From positions 186,001-250,000 of the forward strand of contig NZ_PCOU01000002.1 of the NCBI RefSeq assembly GCF_002979455.1: a stretch of DNA of 64,000 nt. The letters run 5' to 3'. The stretch is from Chryseobacterium sp. MYb7. GTDB taxonomy: Bacteria > Bacteroidota > Bacteroidia > Flavobacteriales > Weeksellaceae. The notes beneath the pieces are model-generated. The model saw nothing but the letters and a program-made list of their open reading frames with translations. It did not search any database and was not told where the DNA came from. Shown here in pieces: positions 32,701 to 41,512 of this stretch (the stretch's first letter is position 1; the number at the start of each line of letters is the position of its first letter). Both the position numbers and the translations under genes were made by a program.

Positions 32701-35632
32701 GAACCTTCAGTTTCAGCTGGTAGCATTCAATGACGTGAATACAGAATCTGTTTCCTTAAAAATAAAAGACCCAGAAAAACCTTTAAAAATAGAAACAGTA
32801 ACCTTCAGAGATAAGCTTGAACCAAATGCAAAAGAAAAATGGACGGTAAAAGTAACCGGAAATGACAAAGAAAAGATCAATGCAGAAGTATTAGCCAATA
32901 TGTATGATATGTCTCTGGATCAGTTTGCAGCAAACACATACAGTTGGAGAAAATTGTACACCCCATTTGTAATTGTTACTTCTTATGGAATCAAAAATTA
33001 TCTGCAACAGGAAAGTTATCAGAAGAGACTAAGATATTTCGAAGGCAGAGAAGTACAGATTCCGCAGTTTAACTGGTTTGATGGCAACCTTTTCTACACA
33101 TTGCAGGGACAGGCAGCCGGAGTGATGGTTGAAAGTAATATGGCTCCACCATCACCAATTGCTGGGAAGGCAATGGGAATTAGGAGAAAAGCTATCGCAG
33201 AAAATAGAATGGAGGTTATTCAGAATGTAGTTCCCGAACCTTTAAAAGCCCCAAAGATGGCAGCAGATGCAGACGGTGTTTTAGATCATGATGATGTAGA
33301 AAAAGACCTGGAAAAAGTAGCTGTTCGTAAGAATTTGAACGAAACTGCATTCTTCTATCCGGATTTGAAAACCGATACAGAAGGAAATGTAAGTTTTGAA
33401 TTCACTTCTCCGGAAGCGTTGACAAAATGGAAATTAATGTTCCTTGCCCACACTCAGGATGCAAGAGCGACTACGTTGGAAAAAGAAGTGGTAACCCAGA
33501 AAGAATTCTCGGTAACGCCAAACTATCCGAGATTCCTGAGAGAAGGAGACGAACTGAATCTACAGTCGAAACTGTCAAACCTTACCGATAAAAAACTAAA
33601 CGGTTCTGCCGAATTACAGATTCTGGATGCCTTTACCAATGAAAATATATCTTCAAAATTCGGAATCATTTCAGGAGTACAAAACTTCAACTTAAATGAA
33701 AATGGAAGCAGTGCATTGACGTGGAAATTGAAGGTGCCGGATAATGTTTCTTCAGTTATTTTCAAAGTGGTTGCCAAAGCAGGAGTTTATTCTGATGGAG
33801 AACAACAGGCTGTTGCCGTATTACCCAACAGAATGCTGGTGACTGATGCCGTTCCGGTTTTTGTAAAAGAGGGCGAAACCAAAACATTTGTCTTGGATAA
33901 CCTTAAAAATAATACTTCTACAACAGCTTCTAATGTTTCCAATACGTTAGAACTGACAACCAATCCGATCTGGGAAATCATGTTTGCCCTTCCAAGTCTG
34001 AAAAATGATCAGAATAACTCTGCGGATGTAATCTTTAATAAATGGTTTGCAGATGTGCTGGCTTCAGAAATATTCAAAGCCAATCCGAAAATGAAAACTA
34101 TTTTCGAGGAATATCAGAACAAAGGATTATTGAATTCAAATCTTGAGAAAAATCAGGAATTGAAGCAATTGTTGCTGGAAGAAACTCCTTGGGTATTGGA
34201 AAGTAAAAATGAGGGTGAGCAGATGCAGAAACTGGTATTACTATTTGATGTCAATACCATGAAAAACTCTATCAATCAGGATTGGGATGATTTCAAAAAA
34301 TTGCAGAACCCTGACGGTGGATTTTCTTGGTATCCTGGTTATCCAAGTTCTTACGGAACATCATTGTATATCCTTAAAAACCTTGGAAAAATCAATTCTT
34401 GGTTAAAAGATAATGTGAAAGACTATCAAAGTTCAGAACAGAAAACGATGGTAACCAAATTGATTCAGTATGTAGACAATGAGGTGAACAAATATTTCGA
34501 TGTGAAGAAAGGGGATGTCTGGAACAATTGGGCTATGGATTATTTGGATACCAGAAACTATTGGGAACAACAATATCCTTTAAAAGGAAAAGGTGCCACT
34601 CTGAAAACACTGGTGAAACAGAAAGCAAAAACCGCGAAGATCACAGATTTTACATTCTTTGGACTTCACCGTGCTGCATTATTAATGAACGATTACGGTC
34701 TGAAAGATGTTTCTTCTAAATTAATGACCTACCTTAAAGAAACTTCCACAGATACCAAAACACAAGGTGTCTATTGGAAACAAAACTTAAATGATTGGGG
34801 ATGGTTCGGTTCAAAAGTAGTAAACCATGCCGGAGCACTGGAAGCATTCAATAAGTTGCAATCTAACGATCAAAACTTTATTGAAGACGTGAAAATCTGG
34901 CTGGTAACCCAAAAAGAAGTCAACTCGTGGGGAAGCTCAAGAGGTACTGCAGAAGTGATCTTTACCATTTTGAATTCAGGAAAATCATGGACCGGAACAG
35001 AAAGTGATAAAGCCACCATTGTTTGGGGCGGAAAAGAATTAGCTCCTCAGACACAAGCTACAGGCTATGTGAAATCAACATTGAAACCAGAAGCTGTAGA
35101 TAAAAACTTAGCAACTGTAACGGTTACCAAACCTGGTCCGGGAATTGTTCAGGGAGGATTATTCTGGCAGTATTATGAAGATTTGGATAAAATCAAATCT
35201 TCTGAAAATTATATCTCTGTAACAAAAGAACTTTATAAAAAAGTAAAAACGGTGAACGGAGAAGAACTTCAGAAAATCTCAACCGAAACACCATTGAAAG
35301 TAGGAGACAAAGTAACGGTAAGAATGATTCTGAACACAGACAGAGCTATGGAGTTTATTCATATTAAAGATATGCGTGCAGCAGGATTTGAGCCGGTAGA
35401 TACACTTTCAGGATATCAATGGAAAAATAACCTCGGATATTATCAATCGACTAAAGATGCCTCTACCAATTTCTATATTCAATATATTCCGAAAGGAAAA
35501 TATGTTTTTGAATATGATGTGGTAGCCAATGCATCCGGTAAATTCTCCAACGGAATTACAACGATGCAGAATTATTACGCACCACAGATGAATGCCCATA
35601 CAAAAGGAAGTAATGTTGCTATTTCAGAATAA
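29720..35632 (+). CDS. bacterial alpha-2-macroglobulin family protein
   Basis: 1970 residues with a signal peptide (MKRFSKIFLLLLVMLSFSTVSAQ). It has macroglobulin/MG2-like domains (IFIDRGIYRPGQIVYFK around 555-570), a bait/A2M region (FYPDLKTDTEGNVSFEFTSPEALTKWK) and a C-terminal helical toroid (NPDGGFSWYPGYPSSYGTSLYIL). No CGEQ-type thioester is present; the nearest sequence is NEGEQ without Cys. The family traps proteases or guards the envelope. A central insert contains FYTLQGQAAGVMV, which resembles the plug motif of SusC proteins. A terminator and then ecotin follow. Confidence 0.9.
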   Translation: MKRFSKIFLLLLVMLSFSTVSAQKYYDTQWKKVADNSTKGAYKSNLPIILDIQKQAMKENNAFELIRSLKAEFSIVNQTVDDDQNDAASQFFKKLKDAEGKINGEGKLVYKVLLNGFFMDYYNQNSWKINGRTNINSQDVSQIETWSKLDFKNYLTKNYQDLDQEKPEMKKISLEKYKNVFSGTDDISYFPTLSEWYAVKKIAFLSENNIFTKNELTANRTTINAIYDELIAQNSGNTKLYFMKEKITESCNFNHCKDKLQQLQNLIKSNVDGDYKVTIMGDIMDELINQKKPKEALAVASQAKSEYPKSLFLGNIKSKEAQIVNPYLNLKYESQTQNNLPIHFVAEYQNVSEFTLNIYEVKDDFISLLQYVQDSYSNTFGKLKKNLVRKETFQLPDPKDYQNHKTSLEVKPLPSGVYVAEFTVAGADMKDTDSRQNFYFLVSGNRIIYQSKTDRKPLSDELKLVNSENGKPLANEGLQFYEFVSNKTLTKIDGTTNANGVFKFPSSENKDYYRTFLIHQPKTNDFQIMQVYGNRGYADDYNPNKQTRSTAQIFIDRGIYRPGQIVYFKVINTRMNKEIESVLSGLKQKITLLNTNSEEVSSQEFTTNEFGSYHGSFILPKGKLNGNFYLRIDGESQGYKNFRVEEYKRPKFEVTFDPVKEEYKYGQTIELKGKAVMFSGVPLSNTTVNYEIKKQNIRWRYFSWYPQNDENENSILGEAKTNEKGEFIIHLELKKDEKLEGIQIDNYAINASVTDINGETQTANTQLKVASVSHYIQAENISNIFADENVNVKVETKNYNDQNLKKAYQVKLSKLTAPDRIFRDNFKSDVQNLPKYSKEEFISKFPHDLFDKNDEIKNWKTEKVLIERQQQPSADNAQLSTNLDLGKLETGDYQLELFNMEGKDTIKTSQYFSVWDKTALKSTQKTFLTVIAPKEELSRGEKAKVYVYSAVPDALVNVFVQDGSGKTVSEVHQMKKGVLEYIAEISKDKSVSNLNLQFQLVAFNDVNTESVSLKIKDPEKPLKIETVTFRDKLEPNAKEKWTVKVTGNDKEKINAEVLANMYDMSLDQFAANTYSWRKLYTPFVIVTSYGIKNYLQQESYQKRLRYFEGREVQIPQFNWFDGNLFYTLQGQAAGVMVESNMAPPSPIAGKAMGIRRKAIAENRMEVIQNVVPEPLKAPKMAADADGVLDHDDVEKDLEKVAVRKNLNETAFFYPDLKTDTEGNVSFEFTSPEALTKWKLMFLAHTQDARATTLEKEVVTQKEFSVTPNYPRFLREGDELNLQSKLSNLTDKKLNGSAELQILDAFTNENISSKFGIISGVQNFNLNENGSSALTWKLKVPDNVSSVIFKVVAKAGVYSDGEQQAVAVLPNRMLVTDAVPVFVKEGETKTFVLDNLKNNTSTTASNVSNTLELTTNPIWEIMFALPSLKNDQNNSADVIFNKWFADVLASEIFKANPKMKTIFEEYQNKGLLNSNLEKNQELKQLLLEETPWVLESKNEGEQMQKLVLLFDVNTMKNSINQDWDDFKKLQNPDGGFSWYPGYPSSYGTSLYILKNLGKINSWLKDNVKDYQSSEQKTMVTKLIQYVDNEVNKYFDVKKGDVWNNWAMDYLDTRNYWEQQYPLKGKGATLKTLVKQKAKTAKITDFTFFGLHRAALLMNDYGLKDVSSKLMTYLKETSTDTKTQGVYWKQNLNDWGWFGSKVVNHAGALEAFNKLQSNDQNFIEDVKIWLVTQKEVNSWGSSRGTAEVIFTILNSGKSWTGTESDKATIVWGGKELAPQTQATGYVKSTLKPEAVDKNLATVTVTKPGPGIVQGGLFWQYYEDLDKIKSSENYISVTKELYKKVKTVNGEELQKISTETPLKVGDKVTVRMILNTDRAMEFIHIKDMRAAGFEPVDTLSGYQWKNNLGYYQSTKDASTNFYIQYIPKGKYVFEYDVVANASGKFSNGITTMQNYYAPQMNAHTKGSNVAISE

Positions 35633-35644
35633 ATGATAAACAAA

Positions 35645-35677
35645 AAACTGTAGTAATTTTTTTACTGCAGTTTTTTT
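35645..35677 (+). terminator. terminator after the macroglobulin gene
   Basis: Stem AACTGTAGTAA with TTACTGCAGTT around a T-rich loop, followed by TTTTTTT. Confidence 0.8.
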
Positions 35678-35731
35678 GTGGAAAGATTTCAAATAAAAAT
35701 AGAATCAAATCAAAAAAACCAAACAAATGTT

Positions 35732-35739
35732 TAATTTTG
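35732..35739 (+). promoter_or_regulatory. promoter of ecotin gene (-7 box)
   Basis: TAATTTTG matches TAnnTTTG about 50 bases before the ecotin start; no clear -33 element is visible. Confidence 0.5.
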
Positions 35740-35788
35740 GAATGGTTTTTGGAATTAAGATAGTATCAATTAAAAAAATTATTAAAAG

Positions 35789-36277
35789 ATGAAATTTTCT
35801 AAAACTTTAATCACAGGATTAGTATTAATGGCTGGAGTAAATGCTTTCGCACAAAAGAAAGCAGAAAAGTTTGAAAAACTACAGATTGAAATGTTCCCAA
35901 AAGCAAAAGAAGGATATAAGCAAGTATATATTCAGCTTCCCGTAGCCAAAAACGAAAACGATTTAAAAGTTGAGCTTTTTGTAGGCGCTGAGAAAATGGT
36001 AGACTGTAACAATTATTTCTTAATGGGAGAAATGAAAACTCAGGATCTTCAGGGATGGGGATACAACTATTATGAAGTAGAATCTAAAGGTGAAACAGCC
36101 GGAACATTGATGGGATGCCCTGGCCAAAAACAGACTAAGAAGTTTGTTACCCTAAAACCCGAAACCGTAAGATACAACAGTAAACTTCCATTGGTATTTT
36201 ACGTACCAAAAGATATCGAAGTTCGTTACAGAATTTTACGTCCTGACGCTAATATGAAAAAAGCAGTTCAAAGATAG
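35789..36277 (+). CDS. eco: ecotin, periplasmic serine protease inhibitor
   Basis: 162 residues with signal peptide (to about Ala21). Conserved parts include IEMFPKAKEGYKQVYIQLP, ELFVGAEKMVDCN and VRYNSKLPLVFYVP, closely matching E. coli ecotin. The reactive loop reads GTLMGC; by alignment P1 is Leu107 rather than the E. coli Met, and Cys73-Cys110 would form the loop disulfide. Ecotin blocks trypsin, chymotrypsin and elastase-like proteases in the periplasm. It follows a macroglobulin gene, so together they form an anti-protease pair, each with its own terminator. Confidence 0.94.
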   Translation: MKFSKTLITGLVLMAGVNAFAQKKAEKFEKLQIEMFPKAKEGYKQVYIQLPVAKNENDLKVELFVGAEKMVDCNNYFLMGEMKTQDLQGWGYNYYEVESKGETAGTLMGCPGQKQTKKFVTLKPETVRYNSKLPLVFYVPKDIEVRYRILRPDANMKKAVQR

Positions 36278-36304
36278 ATCAGCTTATTATCGTAATAAAA
36301 TAGA

Positions 36305-36331
36305 AAGTTCCTCACAGTGATGTGGGGAGCT
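36305..36331 (+). terminator. terminator after ecotin
   Basis: Stem AAGTTCCTCACA with TGTGGGGAGCTT, one mismatch, loop GTGA, followed by TTGTTTTT. Confidence 0.75.
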
Positions 36332-36470
36332 TTTGTTTTTAATTGATAGTATCTCTCACAGATTTTGTTGATTGAGCAGATAATTATTCCCAAAGTATAT
36401 CCATCTAGTCTGTCATTCCGCAGGAATCCAGTCTCCAAAATTCAGAATAGAAATAAAGATAATATGCACG

Positions 36471-36512
36471 ATTTTATTCAATAGGAACGGGCTTTAGCCC
36501 GTTTGATAAAAT
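36471..36512. repeat. REP-like palindrome, dispersed
   Basis: Inner stem AACGGGC (36486-36492) with GCCCGTT (36497-36503) and flanks ATTTTAT / ATAAAAT. Bases 36476-36499 recur with one mismatch at 61604-61627, so it belongs to a dispersed repeat family. Confidence 0.65.
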
Positions 36513-36940
36513 GATTTAATTCCTTAGGCTTTACCCAAAACATAAACTCATGAGCGACTTGATAACAATAAATAAGTATTTCATTTTTTACAAATTTTGC
36601 TGATCGTACAAATCGTTTTATCAAAATCATATCCACTGAGCAGGAATCCAAATTTTAAAGTTTAGAATAAAATATTACAGATTATTTTTCTGGAATAATG
36701 CTCTTAAATCCTTTTATTTCCTGATAAAAATGCTTTATAAGTAGTATGAAAAAAGTAGAGTTAAATATTTTTTCGAAATTTTTTAAGTTTTAATTAACAT
36801 TTAAACACTTCGGGCAAAACTGTATTTTATAAGGCTTTATACTTAAACGTATTTTAAACTTACTTTAAATTCACTACTTTGTAGAATTATCTTTAAGTAT
36901 TTTACCTTTTTTTGCATTATATTTGTTATAAACATAAACC

Positions 36941-38359
36941 ATGAAAAACAATTTATTGATTTTTACGTTTAGTTTTTTTGCTTTCCCTGCTTTTGGCTGG
37001 GCACAGTCTGCGCCGGATTTTAAAGAACTTCTGGATAGTGCTATGGTTCGGGATCCGAACCTTAAAATGCAGATTACCCAAAATAAACTTACTGATCTTG
37101 ACGAACATAAACTGAAAGACATCTTTCTTCCAACTTTGGAATTGAGTGGTAAGGCCGGTTATCTCAATGGAACAGCAAGACTGACGTCACCTGAATTCAA
37201 TCTCGCTCCCTTTATCAATATTCCTGAAGGGGCTTTCAACAATAATTTCAACGTATCAGGATTTTCAGGTATTGCCAAGGCAGATGCCAAAATGCTTCTG
37301 TATTCAGGAGGAAAGGTCAAGTACATGAAAAAAGCGGTGGAAGAAAAGAAAAAGTCTGAAGATATCCTTCTGGAGAAAACAAAAGATGAAGTCATTGCCA
37401 CTATTTCTAAAGCATATGACCAGTTAGCTTTGATTCATCAGTCTAAAAAAGTACTTGACGAAAGTAAAAAAAGACTGGATATCAACAGAAAAACAGCTGA
37501 CAAAGCTCTTGGTTACGGCTTGATTACACCTTACGATCATAAGAAAATCGAATTGGCTCAGGCAACTTTAGATGCTAAAATGGTAGAATATGAAGGAAAA
37601 AAAGAACTCCTTCTTACCCAGCTTTATATTTTAACAGGGATTCAAAGAGATAGGCTTAGAATGATTGATCCGGTGCTATCTCCGGTAGAATTACTTGCAG
37701 CAGAAAAAGGAATAGAGCAAAGAGCTGAAATCCGTGCATTGGAACATGGGATTAGCGCTGCAGATTATAAAATAAAAGCAGAAAGAACGTGGATGATTCC
37801 TAAAGTACAGCTGATGGCTTCCGCATATTATATCGGTTTGTATGGGAATAGAATAAAATCTTCAGAAAACGTTATTCCCGCAGTGCCAATCCTTGGATAT
37901 GAAGGCAAAAAACTGGACTGGAGACCTAATAATATCAATGTATTTCCGTTGATCACGGCTGGAGTAGGTTTTAAATGGGAGATTTTCGATGGTAAAGAAG
38001 GAAAACATGCCGAAGAAACCGCCAAAGTAGGGAAAGAAGTACTACAAAACCAGAAAGAAGATGCTTTGAAAAAACTGACCTTAAATCTGGCCAATAATCA
38101 AACCAATTATGATATTGCTTCTGCACAGATCACCTTGAAAGCTAAAGAAAAAGAATTGGCAAAAAATGCATTGGTACAGGCAGAAAAAGAATTCAGATAC
38201 GGAATGAGTAAATCTTCACAGCTTATTGATGCAGAAAATGATCTTGAAGCCTCAGAACTGGAGTATCAGAATGCCATTTTCAACCAGAGAAGAGCGGGAA
38301 TAGAACTGATGAGGTCTACCCAGGAGCTGGATATCACCAAATTTTATTTAATCCCTTAA
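36941..38359 (+). CDS. TolC-family outer membrane efflux protein
   Basis: 472 residues with signal peptide (MKNNLLIFTFSFFAFPAFGWAQ). Two long helical hairpin repeats rich in Ala, Glu and Lys, each with leucine-rich heptads, form the periplasmic tunnel, and beta strands such as KVQLMASAYYIGLYGNR form the outer membrane part. It is the first gene of a three-gene efflux operon, 8 bases before the HlyD gene. The role is the outer membrane exit duct. Confidence 0.9.
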   Translation: MKNNLLIFTFSFFAFPAFGWAQSAPDFKELLDSAMVRDPNLKMQITQNKLTDLDEHKLKDIFLPTLELSGKAGYLNGTARLTSPEFNLAPFINIPEGAFNNNFNVSGFSGIAKADAKMLLYSGGKVKYMKKAVEEKKKSEDILLEKTKDEVIATISKAYDQLALIHQSKKVLDESKKRLDINRKTADKALGYGLITPYDHKKIELAQATLDAKMVEYEGKKELLLTQLYILTGIQRDRLRMIDPVLSPVELLAAEKGIEQRAEIRALEHGISAADYKIKAERTWMIPKVQLMASAYYIGLYGNRIKSSENVIPAVPILGYEGKKLDWRPNNINVFPLITAGVGFKWEIFDGKEGKHAEETAKVGKEVLQNQKEDALKKLTLNLANNQTNYDIASAQITLKAKEKELAKNALVQAEKEFRYGMSKSSQLIDAENDLEASELEYQNAIFNQRRAGIELMRSTQELDITKFYLIP

Positions 38360-38367
38360 AAATTTAA

Positions 38368-39327
38368 ATGATGCATAAAAATATATTTATACTCTTCGCT
38401 GCTCTGTTTTTGCTGGGGAGCTGTGATAAAAAAAATGAAAAAATTAAAGAACCTGAAGGAAAAACTAAAAAGGATGTGATCTCTTTCGCTCCTAAAGTTA
38501 CCGGAAGGATTGTAAAAATATATGTTTCCGAAGGTCAGACCGTGAAAAAAGGAGATACTCTGGCTCAGCTTGATGTTCCGGAGGTTTCTGCGAAAATAGC
38601 ACAGGCTCAAGGAGCTGTAAACGCTGCTTCAGCTCAGGAGCAGATGGCTAAAAACGGAGCAACAGCCGATCAGCTGAGACAACTTCAGGCCAAATATAAA
38701 GGATTGAAGGAACAATATGAATTCGCCCAGAAATCTTACAAAAGAGCCAATAATATGTTTCGTGACAGCTTAATGTCTCCGCAGGCTCATGACGAAATTT
38801 ATGCAAAATTACAAGGTGCAAAAGCTCAGTATGATGCTGTGGTAGCAGAACTCGACGACGTAAACAGAGGAACCCGTTTCGAAAAAATTGAAATGGCTGC
38901 AGGGCAGGCTTCACAAGCCAAAGGAGCTTTACAGGAAGCCAATGTAGCCTATTCTGAAAGATATATCATCGCCACCAATGACATGGAAATAGAAACAATC
39001 AGCTTAAATACGGGTGAATTGGCAACAGCTGGTTTTGCTTTGTTTAACGGATATATTCCGGAAAGTACTTATTTCAGATTTACCATCCCGGAAAGTGCCA
39101 TTTCAAAATACAAAAAAGGGCAGGAGGTGACCATGCAGGTGGTGTATAACAAAGAAAACCTGACAGGAAATATTGTATACATCAAACAGCTTACAAAGTA
39201 TGCAGATATCACAACAGCTTACCCTGACTATCAGCTGCAGGATGCGATTTACGAGATCAAAGTAAAGCCCAAAGACATGAATAAGGCTAAAAGTATTTTA
39301 GTCAATGCCAACGTAATCCTGAAATAA
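38368..39327 (+). CDS. HlyD-family efflux adaptor lipoprotein
   Basis: 319 residues. Lipobox LLGSC with Cys19 or Cys20 depending on which of the two adjacent ATG codons is used (38368 or 38371). The lipoyl half VTGRIVKIYVSEGQTVKKGDTLAQLD is followed by a coiled coil (about 75-185) and a beta-barrel domain. It links the inner membrane permease to the TolC-type channel. Confidence 0.9.
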   Translation: MMHKNIFILFAALFLLGSCDKKNEKIKEPEGKTKKDVISFAPKVTGRIVKIYVSEGQTVKKGDTLAQLDVPEVSAKIAQAQGAVNAASAQEQMAKNGATADQLRQLQAKYKGLKEQYEFAQKSYKRANNMFRDSLMSPQAHDEIYAKLQGAKAQYDAVVAELDDVNRGTRFEKIEMAAGQASQAKGALQEANVAYSERYIIATNDMEIETISLNTGELATAGFALFNGYIPESTYFRFTIPESAISKYKKGQEVTMQVVYNKENLTGNIVYIKQLTKYADITTAYPDYQLQDAIYEIKVKPKDMNKAKSILVNANVILK

Positions 39328-39393
39328 ATTGAAAAGAAGGGATGGAGCTTGTATTGAGCTTCATTTTGTTCTTCAACACATAAAAATATACAG

Positions 39394-40599
39394 ATGAAAG
39401 AATTTTTCCGTCTTTTGAAACGTGAGTTCAAACTTTTTATTGGCAATTCTACCTTAAGAACAGTGTTCTTTTTGGCACCGGTTTTCTATGCGACTTTGCT
39501 GGGGTTTGTCTACAAAAGCGGAAAAGTTGAAAATACGCCTGTATTGGTCGTGGATAGAGATAATACACCTTTGTCCAATCAATTGACGGAAATGCTGTCT
39601 GATAATAAAAGCATTAAAATTATCAGATATCTGCAGGAACCTCTGAGCATCAAAGATGAGGTGATCAGACATGAAGCAGCAGCTGTGGTGATTATTCCAT
39701 CAAGATTTGAAGGAGATATGCTTCAGAAAAAATATCCTGAACTGAATGTTTATATCAATACAGGAAATGTTTTAACGGCCAATTTTGCTTCCAAAGCACT
39801 TCAGCTCACCATAGGAACATTTTCTGCCGGAGCTTCCATTAAAGCCCTTCAAAAAGCAGGAATGCCCGCTGCAAAAGCTGCTACACAATATGAACCTTTC
39901 AAAGCCAATTATATTACCCTTTTTAATACTACCGGAAACTATCTGATTTTTATGTGGCCTGCGATGCTGGCTGTGGTATTACAACAGGTAATTCTGTTGG
40001 CAATGGCAGTAAGTTTTGCCGCCGAATTTGAAAGAGGATCTTTCGTAAAAGAATACCTGAAAATGAAAAAATGGGCTTTCCCAACCATGCTGATAAAAGT
40101 GATTCCAATCTGGGTATTTTCTATTCTTATTGTAGGTGTTTACTACTTTATGCATATGATTTTCAGGGTTCCGATGCCGGAAGGGATTCTTAATTTTATT
40201 CTTCTGACAGCCGTTTTCGTAGGATCCGTTTCATTTTTAGGGGTATTCATCAGTATTCTGATTCCGGATGCTTTGAAAGCTACACAAATCCTGATGGTTA
40301 TTGCATCCCCGGCCTTCATTATCAGTGGTTTTACATGGCCTTTGAGTGCAATGCCTGCTTTTGTACAATTTATCGCGAATATTATTCCCTTAACTCCCTT
40401 TTTACAGGCTTTCAAAATTTTATTGATTCAAAAAGGCTCTGTGGAACTTACTTTCCCTTATTTGAAACATTTAAGCATTCTTTTAGTGGTATACGCCATT
40501 ATAGGCTGGATTGCTTTAAAGATCAAACTCTGGTTTATTTTCAAAAAATCTGCGTCACAGGAAATCGAGGTTGAGAATATTTCTGAGGAGATTGAGTAG
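39394..40599 (+). CDS. ABC-2 type transport permease
   Basis: 401 residues. One membrane segment lies near the N-terminus (TVFFLAPVFYATLLGFVY), then a periplasmic domain (about 45-170) and five helices towards the C-terminus, the plan of YhhJ/YbhR-type ABC-2 permeases. It resembles the membrane part of exporters paired with an HlyD adaptor. No ATPase gene is next to it, and 66 bases separate it from the HlyD gene. The ATPase is presumably encoded elsewhere. Confidence 0.88.
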   Translation: MKEFFRLLKREFKLFIGNSTLRTVFFLAPVFYATLLGFVYKSGKVENTPVLVVDRDNTPLSNQLTEMLSDNKSIKIIRYLQEPLSIKDEVIRHEAAAVVIIPSRFEGDMLQKKYPELNVYINTGNVLTANFASKALQLTIGTFSAGASIKALQKAGMPAAKAATQYEPFKANYITLFNTTGNYLIFMWPAMLAVVLQQVILLAMAVSFAAEFERGSFVKEYLKMKKWAFPTMLIKVIPIWVFSILIVGVYYFMHMIFRVPMPEGILNFILLTAVFVGSVSFLGVFISILIPDALKATQILMVIASPAFIISGFTWPLSAMPAFVQFIANIIPLTPFLQAFKILLIQKGSVELTFPYLKHLSILLVVYAIIGWIALKIKLWFIFKKSASQEIEVENISEEIE

Positions 40600-41044
40600 T
40601 TTTTTTGTTTCTAGTTGCTGGTTGCTGGTTAATTTGTTGCTGGTTTCTGGTTGATTGGATGCTAGTTTCTAGTTGATAGTTGAATTAGTTGAATGGTTAT
40701 TAATATTTACATGAAGCCATTCAAAATAATAACATCAAGAAATAATTCAAAAAACAAAACAACCTGTATCAACCAAACTCTACATTTTCACACCCCAAAG
40801 TTCCGCATCCCAAAACCCCAAAACCCCGAAACCCCGAAACCCCGAAACCCGCATCCCGTAGCTTATCGACATAAAACCCTCAACCTTTATCCCTACACTT
40901 AATCACAAACTAGCAACTCGCAACTCGAACCCCGCAACAATAACCCACAACTCGAACCTCGCATCACACCCCTCAATTTTTTAACTCAACGATAAAATCA
41001 AACAAAAAAACTGATATATTTGTCCATAGTAAAATAGAAATTAT
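40600..41044. repeat. repeat-rich intergenic region
   Basis: Left of centre (about 40608-40680) are repeated GTTGCTGGTT and CTAGTTTCTAGTTGATAG units; on the right (about 40908-40966) are AACTAGCAACTCGCAACTCG units that are their rough reverse complement. Between them at 40812-40850 is a short tandem repeat of 8 bases (RAAACCCC, about five copies), bounded on both sides by GCATCCC. TATATTTG at 41015-41022 is a plausible -7 box for the next gene. Confidence 0.6.
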
Positions 41045-41500
41045 ATGGAAAATGTATTTGATGCAAAAGATGCTCAAAACTATATTGATAGAATCAACAG
41101 ACTGGTAGAAGATACCCATGGTTTGTGGGGGAAAATGACAGTGGACCAAATGCTGGCACACTGTTCTATCACCTATGAAATGATCTACGAACCGGAAAAG
41201 CACAAAAAGCCGGGAGCTATTGCAAAATTTATATTAAAAACTTTCGTAAAACCAAAAGTAGTAGGAGAAAAAGCTTATCCAAGAGATTCCCCTACGGCTC
41301 CACAGTTTTTGATTACCACCAGAAAGAATTTTCATGAAGAAAAAACAAGGTTGATTGGTTTTATTCAGAAGACACAACAGTTGGGAGCAGATGCGTTCGA
41401 TGGTAAAGAATCTTTTTCTTTCGGAAAACTAAATTCCCAGGAATGGAATAATATGTTTGCCAAACATTTGAACCACCATCTGGCACAATTTGGCGTTTAA
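41045..41500 (+). CDS. DUF1569 family protein
   Basis: 151 residues. The motifs WGKMTVDQMLAHCSITYEM near the N-terminus and AKHLNHHLAQFGV at the C-terminus are typical of DUF1569, a DinB-like four-helix family with His residues that may bind a metal. It heads a run of small plus-strand genes (to 43808). Function is unknown. Confidence 0.85.
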   Translation: MENVFDAKDAQNYIDRINRLVEDTHGLWGKMTVDQMLAHCSITYEMIYEPEKHKKPGAIAKFILKTFVKPKVVGEKAYPRDSPTAPQFLITTRKNFHEEKTRLIGFIQKTQQLGADAFDGKESFSFGKLNSQEWNNMFAKHLNHHLAQFGV

Positions 41501-41512
41501 AAATCACACACT

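Larger units (their letters stand above)
36278..36940. other. repeat-containing intergenic region
   Basis: About 660 bases without a gene. It holds the ecotin terminator at 36305-36331, a REP-like palindrome at 36471-36512 and two GCAGGAATCCA-type strings (near 36419 and 36648) that look like copies of a dispersed repeat. TATATTTG at 36918-36925 is a probable -7 box for the efflux genes, although a -33 element is not evident. Confidence 0.5.

Noticed and set aside
34130..34240. NEGEQ in the macroglobulin as a thioester site
   Set aside because: The Cys needed for the internal thioester (CGEQ or CxEQ) is missing, so no thioester can form.
40812..40850. Short tandem array as a CRISPR
   Set aside because: The unit is 8 bases, has no spacers and no cas genes are near; it is a simple tandem repeat.
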